A stretch of DNA of 24,211 nucleotides from CAYUUR01 sp964510235 (lineage in GTDB: Bacteria; Patescibacteriota; Saccharimonadia; Saccharimonadales; CAYUUR01). The position numbers and the translations under genes are program-made. The DNA is taken from NCBI GenBank assembly GCA_964510235.1, contig CAZEBF010000014.1, positions 1 through 24,211 of the forward strand, given 5' to 3'. The notes below the pieces were generated by a model, which saw only the letters and a program-made list of their open reading frames with translations, was not told the origin of the DNA and made no database searches. Below, in pieces: positions 6,983-13,914 of the stretch (the first letter of the stretch is position 1; every line of letters starts with the position of its first letter).

Positions 6983-9331
6983 TTAGTGTCGTGTTATCTT
7001 ACTACTCTTAAGTGTCTCTGTAACGGTGTCGAGAGCATTATTTACTTCTTTGGTGGTCAGCGTTCGATCAAAATGAGTCAGACGTATTCGGAAGGTCGTG
7101 TGTGCATCGGAATTTGTTTTCTGTAGATATATATTACGCGGTTGGATCTCCCATTCATAGCCATGTTCGACTGCGACTGGCTCGATAGCCCGTTGTAAAG
7201 TAGTAGCTAGCTCACCATACGGCAAGTCAGTTGCTAGTGTAATGTCCTGTTCAGTTGAAGGAAAACGTGAAAGTTGTATGTACGGCCGTACTGCCGGTGT
7301 TGCACCTTCAAGTTCATCCATGTCGAGTTCAAAGCCAGCGGCGTGAGATGGCAGCTTAAAGTTACGGCGTACTTCAGATCGATACTCACCAATCATACCA
7401 ATAGTTTCTGTGCTGCCGGCCACGCCGACGAGTGCAGATCGTTGCCAATCAAATGGACATGCCACCGCAAAGCCAAGCTCTTTTTTGATTGGTGTGTAAG
7501 TAAACGTCACGCCAAGCTGTTGACCAATAAAGTCGAGGTATTGGCGGGCCTGGTAAAAGGCAGCACCGTTGATTTGCTTGGCGGCTTTGTCGCTGACTGA
7601 CAGTACAAGCGCGATAATATCGAACTCACGAGGCACTTTTTCTTTACCGTCTGTTGCATAGGCTTTTTGGTGCGCTTTGTTCATTTCGTAGATTGCCATG
7701 CTGTCCACCCCAGATTTGTGATTGCCATGCACTTTGTCGAGCAAACTTGGTGTCAGACTAAGACGGAAATACTGCAGGTCTGGACTGAGCGCATTGCTCA
7801 AACGAAACGCCTCTTTGGGGTTCTGTCCGGCTTTTTCCATGACCTTGCCATGTACAAAGTTATAGGTCAGGAGTTCATTGGCGCCGGCCCGCATCAAGAT
7901 GCTGCGCAAGCGTTGTTTCATAGTGAGTCGCGGATTATTTGGGGCTGGTGACAGGTCGCGCTTTGGCAAAACCTGCGGCAAACTGTCGTAGCCGAGCAAG
8001 CGTCCAACCTCTTCTACAATGTCTTCTGGAATAGCAATATCGGTGCGCCAAAACGGTGCAGTGATATGGAGGAATTCGTCTTTTGCAGATAGTTCAAACT
8101 CAACGTTGGCAAGCAGAGTAGCGACACGATTTTTAGTAACGCTAACACCTAGACGATCTGAGATAAATTTGGGTGTGACTTTAACTGTCGCAAGATTAGG
8201 CAGCTTGGCAGATTTATCATATGTTTCGCCGGCTAGGACTCCCTTGGCAACGTCTTGGATCATCTTTGCAGCATAGTTGAGCACGCGCTCTGTCTGCAGC
8301 GGACTTTGACCTTTGTTGAATCGTGTGACCGCATCGGTGAACAATCCGTACTGCATACTGGTGCGGCGTATGTTATACATGTCAAAATTGGCGCATTCCA
8401 GAATAATGTTTTTAGTAGAATCATCAACTTCTGTTTCTGCACCACCCATCACGCCACCAACCGCAATAGGATACTGATCAGTTGCAATCATAACAGCAGG
8501 CGCCTCAAACTTAGCAGTTTTGCCATTGAGCAATTCTAGCTCATCGCCCTTTTCGGCTTCTCTGACTACCATAACAGGCCCTGCCGAACTCAGTTTTTTG
8601 ACCTTATCATAATCATAGGCATGGAGTGGTTGTGCGGTCAGAACCATAATCAGGTTGGTGACGTCTACGATGTTGTTGATCGGCTTCAGACCAACGCGCG
8701 TTAGAAAGCTCTGCACAGCAATGGACGATGGCGCAACTTGCACGTCAGCAATCGGCAGAGCCATAAATCGCGGTGCTAAATCAGTAGCCTTGTTAACGAC
8801 TGTCAACGGCAACTTTTTAGTAGGAGCACCGAGCTTAAGAGCGTGTGTGTACCAATCTGGCGAACGGAACTCAATGTCTTGAATGCCAGCAATCTCTCGG
8901 GCCACACCCAAAATACCAAAGCAGTCTGGACGGTGCGTGAACATCTTGTTTTCTATATCAATAATCACGTCATCGAGTTGATACACCTCACTCAGGCTTT
9001 TGCCCGGCAGACAGTCAACGTCAACTTCCATGATACCCTCGTGGTCATCATTAATTGCCAGTTCTTTGCCACTAGCTAGCATGCCATTACTAACGACACC
9101 ACGGATTTCACGGGCTTCTAGCTGGAACTGTTCTGTTTCCCAGGTACTTGGCACCACGTTGCCTGGCGGAATCCACGCCACAAGCATGCCTTCACGNNNN
9201 NNNNNNNNNNNNNNNNNNNNNNNNNNNNNNNNNNNNNNNNNNNNNNNNNNNNNNNNNNNNNNNNNNNNNNNNNNNNNNNNNNNNNNNNNNNNNNNNGTAA
9301 ACTCTTTTATCCAATTAACGCTTATCTTCAT
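6983..9331 (-). CDS. pheT: Phenylalanyl-tRNA synthetase beta subunit, interrupted by assembly gap
   Basis: Beta chain of the (alpha-beta)2 PheRS. The true start is ATG 9331, giving MKISVNWIKEF, the usual PheT N-terminus; it overlaps the preceding gene's stop as ATGA. After the gap the sequence resumes in the tRNA-binding (EMAP-like) domain and continues through B3/B4, B5, the catalytic-like core and the C-terminal anticodon-binding fold (SRFPSTEQDITL to TLTTKEVNNALDTV). IENKMFTHRPDCFGILGVAREI corresponds to the conserved N-P-D-C segment region. Downstream of the gap the reading frame is open to the TAA at 6983. About 35 coding bases lie before the gap; roughly 70 residues appear to be missing. 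Confidence 0.95.
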   Translation of the reverse strand: MKISVNWIKEFXXXXXXXXXXXXXXXXXXXXXXXXXXXXXXXXXXREGMLVAWIPPGNVVPSTWETEQFQLEAREIRGVVSNGMLASGKELAINDDHEGIMEVDVDCLPGKSLSEVYQLDDVIIDIENKMFTHRPDCFGILGVAREIAGIQDIEFRSPDWYTHALKLGAPTKKLPLTVVNKATDLAPRFMALPIADVQVAPSSIAVQSFLTRVGLKPINNIVDVTNLIMVLTAQPLHAYDYDKVKKLSSAGPVMVVREAEKGDELELLNGKTAKFEAPAVMIATDQYPIAVGGVMGGAETEVDDSTKNIILECANFDMYNIRRTSMQYGLFTDAVTRFNKGQSPLQTERVLNYAAKMIQDVAKGVLAGETYDKSAKLPNLATVKVTPKFISDRLGVSVTKNRVATLLANVEFELSAKDEFLHITAPFWRTDIAIPEDIVEEVGRLLGYDSLPQVLPKRDLSPAPNNPRLTMKQRLRSILMRAGANELLTYNFVHGKVMEKAGQNPKEAFRLSNALSPDLQYFRLSLTPSLLDKVHGNHKSGVDSMAIYEMNKAHQKAYATDGKEKVPREFDIIALVLSVSDKAAKQINGAAFYQARQYLDFIGQQLGVTFTYTPIKKELGFAVACPFDWQRSALVGVAGSTETIGMIGEYRSEVRRNFKLPSHAAGFELDMDELEGATPAVRPYIQLSRFPSTEQDITLATDLPYGELATTLQRAIEPVAVEHGYEWEIQPRNIYLQKTNSDAHTTFRIRLTHFDRTLTTKEVNNALDTVTETLKSSKITRH
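9197..9296. other. Assembly gap of exactly 100 N inside pheT
   Basis: One hundred consecutive N, the usual scaffolder placeholder for unknown length. The reading frame happens to stay open across 100 bases, but the family length suggests the true gap is about twice as long. Confidence 0.98.
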
Positions 9332-9762
9332 TTGGCCTTCACCTCTTCTTTCATCGTGCCATCCTGGAAGTATGTATACCATTCTGGAATCTTGTCACCC
9401 GCCGCGTTAATTGCAGCGTCAATCTTCTCTACCAATTTGTCGATGTCCAAGATAAATTGTGGATCCAGCTCGGCAAGCCCCACTTTATGCGTCATCAGCG
9501 TAACGTTCTTGAGACTAAACAACGACTGACGCGCTTGACCAAAACTATGCACCTTCTCGCGCGGATCGATTGCGCCGTAGGCCTCTGCAAGATGGTTTGT
9601 TAGTTCATAGGCTCGTAGGCGCAGTTTGTACTGCATGCCCCATTTTTCTTCTTCGGGCAATTGTTCAAGGTTACGGTAGGACATCTGAGCGATCTTAATA
9701 GCAGCTGGCCATAACTCAGTCTTCTCTAGCTTTGGCGACAATTGTGGCTTTTTGCTCATCAT
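9328..9762 (-). CDS. S23/IVP-type four-helix-bundle protein inside the PheRS operon
   Basis: A 144-residue, mostly helical protein. Its pattern matches the 'four helix bundle protein' family known from 23S rRNA intervening sequences and from Avd of diversity-generating retroelements: ELW (16-18), a first helix, PEEEKWGM (36-43), KLRLRAYELTNHLAEAYG (46-63), then F..AR.SLFSLKN and a final helix IDKLVEKIDAAIN. No rRNA or retroelement is nearby. Its first ATG overlaps the upstream zincin-like gene's stop (ATGA), and its own TGA overlaps the pheT start (ATGA). Function unknown; these proteins usually form multimers and may bind nucleic acid (family knowledge, not shown here). Confidence 0.75.
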   Translation of the reverse strand: MMSKKPQLSPKLEKTELWPAAIKIAQMSYRNLEQLPEEEKWGMQYKLRLRAYELTNHLAEAYGAIDPREKVHSFGQARQSLFSLKNVTLMTHKVGLAELDPQFILDIDKLVEKIDAAINAAGDKIPEWYTYFQDGTMKEEVKAK

Positions 9763-10394
9763 TTTGCCCCCACGTATAACTGTTTGAGATCCTGGATCAT
9801 CGTTTTATAGTCATGACTCTCCACATACTCCCAAGCTTTGACATAGCTTTCTGCGCCCACAAAATCCTTCACAAAGCTAATATCTCGTGCCAGCCGTGAC
9901 GGCTCATCAAGCACATCCAGATAAACATACTTGAGCAGCGCATGCACTGGTATATGTACTAGTGTCGTAATATCATGCTTGTCTCCAAACAGCTTGCGCC
10001 AATCACTCGCCATGAAATGTTTTGGAGCTGCTTCATACTCTTGATACTTATCATTATCAATCAGTAGTAAATGGATTAGTTCATGCGTTAATATATCGAC
10101 GAACTGATCAGGTTTTTGTCGAAAATTCATTATCACCGGCCCTGATTTTGGCACAAAGAATGGCACACAAGTTACATCAATCACAGGAAGAAAGAACTTC
10201 ACATTAAGCACTTCTTGTAGCCCTGTTAGTATTTTCTCTTCGTATTTCTGCCACTCCTGCCAATACTCGTATGTTCGATCAAAATAAAACCGTTTGCTTT
10301 CTATCTTATGCCCAAACTTCTCTGCCAGCGCCTTTCCTTCCATATCGAATAAGAGTTCGCCAAAACTAATTCTTACTAGAGGTACTGTGCTCAT
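9759..10394 (-). CDS. HExxH zincin-like protein inside the PheRS operon
   Basis: A 211-residue soluble protein without signal peptide or membrane helix. It carries HELIH (104-108) in a hydrophobic helix, ILTHELIHLLL, the usual zinc-binding and catalytic motif of metallopeptidases. The third ligand is not obvious; candidates are His147 and His151 in HIPVHALLKY or acidic residues near 119-121. The N-terminal half is rich in aromatic and charged residues. Its start overlaps the pheS stop (ATGA) and its stop overlaps the next gene's start. Peptidase activity is inference; the motif could be structural. I know no named family for it. Confidence 0.72.
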   Translation of the reverse strand: MSTVPLVRISFGELLFDMEGKALAEKFGHKIESKRFYFDRTYEYWQEWQKYEEKILTGLQEVLNVKFFLPVIDVTCVPFFVPKSGPVIMNFRQKPDQFVDILTHELIHLLLIDNDKYQEYEAAPKHFMASDWRKLFGDKHDITTLVHIPVHALLKYVYLDVLDEPSRLARDISFVKDFVGAESYVKAWEYVESHDYKTMIQDLKQLYVGAK

Positions 10395-11425
10395 TTGAAT
10401 TGCCCTAGGAATGCTAGGTTGCCGCTGTGGAAGTGACGAACGTCATCAATGTCATATTTCATCATGACTAAACGGTCGAGGCCAAGGCCGCCGGCAAAAC
10501 CAGTGTAGATACTCGGGTCAATCCCGGCCATCTTGAGCACGTTCGGGTTGACCATGCCCATACCAAGTAGCTCAATCCAGCCTTCGCCGCAGACTTTACA
10601 ACCGGCTTTGTCGCAGAACGGGCATGATATGGCGAGTTCAAAACTTGGCTCAGTAAACGGGAAGTAGAATGGTTGGCTTTTGACTTCGATATCTTTTTCG
10701 TAGTACTCAGACAAGAAAGTTCGAAACGTGGCTACTAAGTTACCGACGTTAATGTCTTTGCCAACATACATGAGCTCGACCTGATAAAAGGTGTGTTCGT
10801 GGCGGGCATCAACATCTTCGTTACGGAAAGCGCGGCCAACATAGACATTGGCGATTGGCTTACCGGCTTCAAGCTGTGCTTTGCCGGCTTTTAGCACGCG
10901 GTTTTGCATGGTGCTAACGTGGGCTGGTGCTACAAAACCTTCTTCAGTCATAAACGTATCGTAATCGTCGCGGGCGGGGTGGCCTTCTGGAAAGTTGAGG
11001 CTGTCAAACATATGGTAGACGTCATCAATTTGCCTCGATTCAACCGGTGCAAAACCCATCTTCTGGAAGATATCAACCACTTTGTCGAGCTCGCGCATCA
11101 GTGGATGCACTGAACCATCAGCTGCCGCGAGCAAACCAGGCTGAGAATCGGCACTAACGTTTGCGTCAAAAGGTGCAGTGACATCGATTGGCTCAAGTGT
11201 TGAGGATACTGACTGTGAATCTTCAATCAGCGCGTCCAGCTCAGCCTTCAGCGCATTAATCTCTTTACCAAATGCACCTCGCTCTTTAGGGTCCAACGTC
11301 GGTATCTCAGCATACAAACCCTTTAAAAGTGGTGAACGCAAAACGCTCTGCGGATCATCCGTTCCTTTCAGTTCCGCCTTCAACTTCTCAGCGACACCAG
11401 CAATCTTCTTGTTTTGATAACTCAT
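10391..11425 (-). CDS. pheS: Phenylalanyl-tRNA synthetase alpha subunit
   Basis: A 344-residue class II synthetase chain, normal length. Residues 1-75 form the N-terminal coiled-coil tRNA-binding arm. The catalytic domain shows motif 1 near MGFAPVESRQIDD, motif 2 GRAFRNEDVDARHEHTFYQ (from 197), the cysteine cluster CPFC/CKVC (268, 271, 276, 279) common in bacterial PheS, and motif 3 GLGLDRL (313-319). It makes Phe-tRNA together with PheT. It is the first gene of the four-gene operon. It has no ribosome site, and a minus-strand TATAAT (11435-11440) ends nine bases before the ATG, so the message is likely near-leaderless. Confidence 0.97.
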   Translation of the reverse strand: MSYQNKKIAGVAEKLKAELKGTDDPQSVLRSPLLKGLYAEIPTLDPKERGAFGKEINALKAELDALIEDSQSVSSTLEPIDVTAPFDANVSADSQPGLLAAADGSVHPLMRELDKVVDIFQKMGFAPVESRQIDDVYHMFDSLNFPEGHPARDDYDTFMTEEGFVAPAHVSTMQNRVLKAGKAQLEAGKPIANVYVGRAFRNEDVDARHEHTFYQVELMYVGKDINVGNLVATFRTFLSEYYEKDIEVKSQPFYFPFTEPSFELAISCPFCDKAGCKVCGEGWIELLGMGMVNPNVLKMAGIDPSIYTGFAGGLGLDRLVMMKYDIDDVRHFHSGNLAFLGQFK

Positions 11426-11442
11426 CTAATAGAGATTATAAT
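11414..11442 (+). promoter_or_regulatory. yajQ promoter, predicted leaderless
   Basis: -35 TTGATA (11414-11419), 17-base spacer, consensus -10 TATAAT (11437-11442), then six bases to the ATG at 11449. The -35 lies inside the first codons of divergent pheS. This is the closest match to consensus in the window. Confidence 0.8.
11435..11440 (-). promoter_or_regulatory. -10 element of pheS, overlapping the yajQ -10
   Basis: On the minus strand TATAAT occupies 11435-11440 and shares four bases with the plus-strand TATAAT of yajQ (11437-11442). The start codon follows after nine bases. At 16-18 base spacing I see only a poor -35 (TGAAAA at 11458-11463), so confidence is limited. Confidence 0.4.
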
Positions 11443-11448
11443 ACAGTT

Positions 11449-11946
11449 ATGGCAAATTTTTCATTCGATATTGTATCTGAGTATGACAAGTCCGAGATGA
11501 ACAACGTCTTCGACCAAACTGAGCGCGAGCTCGCTAACCGTTATGACTTTAAAGGTACTCCCGCCGCCATTGAGTGGCTCAACGCAGAAAAGACTGGCCT
11601 AAAAGTCATTGGCAACAGTGATTACCAGATTGAAGCTATTCTCGATATCGTCCGCAAAAAGCTAGCGGCCAGAGAGCAAAGTCAGAAAGTTCTCGACACT
11701 ACTAAAGAAGCTACCACCAGCAACCTCAAGACAACCAAAGAAGTACCGTTCAAACAAGGCCTCGACCAAGACAAGGCTAAAAAAATAACCAAGTTGGTTC
11801 GTGACGAGCTACCGAAAGTTAAAACTCAGATTCAGGGCGACGCAGTACGTGTCACCAGCGGTAGCAAAGATGATTTGCAAACCGTGATGCAACTGGTCCG
11901 CAGTCAAGACTTTGACTTCCCAATGAACTTCACAAACTACCGTTAA
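11449..11946 (+). CDS. yajQ: YajQ family nucleotide-binding protein
   Basis: A 165-residue cytoplasmic protein, full length for UPF0234/YajQ. It shows the family start MANFSFDIVSEYDKSEMNNV, RYDFKGT (31-37), the LKTTKEV...QGLDQDKAKKI segment and the typical end DFPMNFTNYR. YajQ has two RNA-binding-like folds; members bind nucleotides, and a Xanthomonas homologue is a cyclic-di-GMP receptor (family knowledge), so the role here is open. ATG 11449 is chosen because of the family N-terminus and because a consensus -10 ends six bases upstream. It is divergent from pheS with only 23 bases between the start codons. Confidence 0.95.
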   Translation: MANFSFDIVSEYDKSEMNNVFDQTERELANRYDFKGTPAAIEWLNAEKTGLKVIGNSDYQIEAILDIVRKKLAAREQSQKVLDTTKEATTSNLKTTKEVPFKQGLDQDKAKKITKLVRDELPKVKTQIQGDAVRVTSGSKDDLQTVMQLVRSQDFDFPMNFTNYR

Positions 11947-11951
11947 AACAG

Positions 11952-11982
11952 TTGCAGTAAAGCTAAACAAAAGCGGTATAAT
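11952..11982 (+). promoter_or_regulatory. Promoter of the glycosidase gene, predicted leaderless
   Basis: Consensus -10 TATAAT (11977-11982) ends six bases before the ATG at 11989. The best -35, TTGCAG (11952-11957), has a long 19-base spacer. It lies in the short space after yajQ, so the glycosidase has its own transcript start. Confidence 0.6.
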
Positions 11983-11988
11983 ACTGGC

Positions 11989-13353
11989 ATGGAACAAAAC
12001 GACCTGGGCTCCCAGGCCAAACAGGTGTTGCTAGATAATAATAGGCATGACCTCTATACTGTACCGGCCAAAGGTCTCTATCCACACCAGTGGTTATGGG
12101 ACAGTTGTTTTATTGCCATCGGCATCCGCCACTATGACGTTCCGCGCGCTCAACAAGAGATCCTGAGTTTGTTGCGCGGTCAGTGGGCCAACGGCATGGT
12201 ACCAAATATGGTGTTCTCTAAAACCGATAAACATCGCCGTGATAGCAACTTATGGCGCAGCTGGCAGAACCCTAACGCTCCTGACGAAGTTGCCACCAGT
12301 GGTATTACTCAACCTCCGGTACTGGCGGAAGCAATTGTACGCATTGGCGAGAAGCTTAACATAACTGAGCGGCGCATGTGGTATCAAAAAGTCTTTCCTG
12401 CGCTGGTTCGGTACCACGAGTGGCTCTACCGTGAGCGTGACCCCCACAATGAAGGCCTAGTGCTGCTCGTTCACCCCTGGGAATCAGGCTTTGATAACAC
12501 TCCTCCCTGGATGCATGAGCTACACGAGCATAGTTTGCCCTTTTGGGTTGGGGTTATTCGTGCGCTCAAACTCGACCGTGTAGTCAACGCTTTCCGCCGT
12601 GACGTCAAGTTTGTGCCAAGCGAACAACGCCTTTCGACAGTCGATATCTTAGCGCTGTACAACGTCCAACGCCGCTTACGACGCAAAGCATATGACATCG
12701 ATCGTATCCTTCGCCACGCCCTGTTTACTATTGAGGATGCCAACTTTAATGCCATGCTCATCCGAGCTAATACTCACCTGAAAAATATAGCTAAAGACAT
12801 CAAAGAGCCTTTGCCTGATGAACTCAAAGCCAGCATGAAAAAGTCAGAGCAAGCTTTTGAGACCTTATGGGACCCGTATTCGGGACAATACTATAGCCGT
12901 AACTTTACATCTCACAAGCTCATAAAAGTTCCGAGCATTGCGACATTACTGCCACTATACGCCGGTCATATCAGCCAGGAACGAGCTGAGCAACTAGTAC
13001 GTATGCTCGAAAACAAGGATGTCTTTGGAGCAGATTTCCCCGTGCCAACCACGCCACTTAACTCAGAGTGGTACAAAGAAATGGGCTACTGGCAAGGACC
13101 AACCTGGATCAACACAAACTGGTTAATCGCCGACGGTTTGCGCCGCTACGGTTTCGATAAACAAGCTGACGTCATCATGACTGCGTCACTGGCTTTGGTG
13201 GAAGAATCAGGTTCTTTCGAATACTTTTCAGCAAAAACTGGCGAGCCAGCTGGAGCCGCTGACTTCTCGTGGACCGCTGCCTTGACACTTGATTTTCTAG
13301 ATCAGCTTAACCGCCAAAGTAGTACCAAAAGCGGTTCAAAATCGCAAAAATAA
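11989..13353 (+). CDS. MGH1-like / GH63-clan glycoside hydrolase
   Basis: A 454-residue (alpha/alpha)6-barrel enzyme without signal peptide, so cytoplasmic. Diagnostic segments are QWLWDSCFIAIG (34-45), RGQWANGMVPNM (63-74), HPWESGFDNTPPW (162-174) with the likely catalytic acid Asp169, YWQGPTWINTNW (367-378) and FEYFSAKTGEP (410-420) with likely base Glu411, then FSWTAA. This fits mannosylglycerate hydrolase/GH63-type alpha-glycosidases that hydrolyse alpha-glucosides or mannosyl/glucosylglycerate; the substrate is not determinable here. It has no ribosome site and a -10 six bases upstream. The last 47 bases overlap the convergent VKOR gene. Confidence 0.88.
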   Translation: MEQNDLGSQAKQVLLDNNRHDLYTVPAKGLYPHQWLWDSCFIAIGIRHYDVPRAQQEILSLLRGQWANGMVPNMVFSKTDKHRRDSNLWRSWQNPNAPDEVATSGITQPPVLAEAIVRIGEKLNITERRMWYQKVFPALVRYHEWLYRERDPHNEGLVLLVHPWESGFDNTPPWMHELHEHSLPFWVGVIRALKLDRVVNAFRRDVKFVPSEQRLSTVDILALYNVQRRLRRKAYDIDRILRHALFTIEDANFNAMLIRANTHLKNIAKDIKEPLPDELKASMKKSEQAFETLWDPYSGQYYSRNFTSHKLIKVPSIATLLPLYAGHISQERAEQLVRMLENKDVFGADFPVPTTPLNSEWYKEMGYWQGPTWINTNWLIADGLRRYGFDKQADVIMTASLALVEESGSFEYFSAKTGEPAGAADFSWTAALTLDFLDQLNRQSSTKSGSKSQK

Positions 13354-13912
13354 TAAGTAGGTACCAGACCACCAATATATCAAAGTGATGCCTATCAAAG
13401 AAGGCAGCTGCGCCTCGTAGTCGCTTTGGTGGCACTATGTTGCCTTCACGCAGGTTCCACAACGTGGTGTAGATAAAGGCTGGTAGCGTAATAGTCCAAA
13501 CCACCATACAGTACAAACAGAGTGCACCAATTGAGTACAAGCTTTGATATATCAACCAATGCACAAAGACAACGCCGGCAAATGGACCAAACTGAAAGAC
13601 CTGCCAGTACCAACGTTTAAACTTTGCACCAGCTAACATACCAACGCCCGTAGTCAGTACCATAGCAAAGGCAGCCAAACCAATGAATGGATTTGGAAAG
13701 CCAAGCAGTGATGCTTGTGGAGTCTTGATAATGTTATTACAGCTCAGTACTGGGTTGATATTACATGAGGCTGAGTACGACGGATCTTTAAGAAGCTCAA
13801 TCTTTTCTATGCTCAGGGTCAGGGCTGCAAATAAGCCAATGACACTAATGACAATCAGTAGCCAAGGGAAGATTTTTTTAAAGTCATAGGTGCGTTTTTT
13901 GTGTGTGGCCAT
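13307..13912 (-). CDS. VKOR family protein (DsbB-like disulfide-forming membrane enzyme)
   Basis: A 201-residue membrane protein with about five helices. It has the VKOR loop cysteines Cys50 and Cys58 in SCNINPVLSCNNII and the catalytic CLYC (132-135). It passes electrons from extracytoplasmic thiols to a quinone, so it re-oxidises a DsbA-like partner. No thioredoxin domain is fused and no DsbA gene is in the window. Its ATG at 13912 follows the NDH-2-like gene's stop after two bases, so the two are surely co-translated. Its 3' end overlaps the convergent glycosidase by 47 bases. The C-terminal helix (178-196) extends beyond the minimal VKOR core. Confidence 0.93.
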   Translation of the reverse strand: MATHKKRTYDFKKIFPWLLIVISVIGLFAALTLSIEKIELLKDPSYSASCNINPVLSCNNIIKTPQASLLGFPNPFIGLAAFAMVLTTGVGMLAGAKFKRWYWQVFQFGPFAGVVFVHWLIYQSLYSIGALCLYCMVVWTITLPAFIYTTLWNLREGNIVPPKRLRGAAAFFDRHHFDILVVWYLLIIFAILNRFWYYFGG

Positions 13913-13914
13913 GG

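Noticed and set aside
7274..8539. Several plus-strand frames inside pheT
   Set aside because: They lie opposite a well-conserved gene, lack promoters and ribosome sites and show no domain features.
9000..9410. Plus-strand frame running across the N gap
   Set aside because: It is the shadow of pheT and of the S23-like gene; the run of unknown residues keeps it open artificially.
12250..12761. Minus-strand frames inside the glycosidase gene
   Set aside because: Shadows of a gene whose motifs are continuous; compositions are Arg/Ser-rich, typical of antisense translation.
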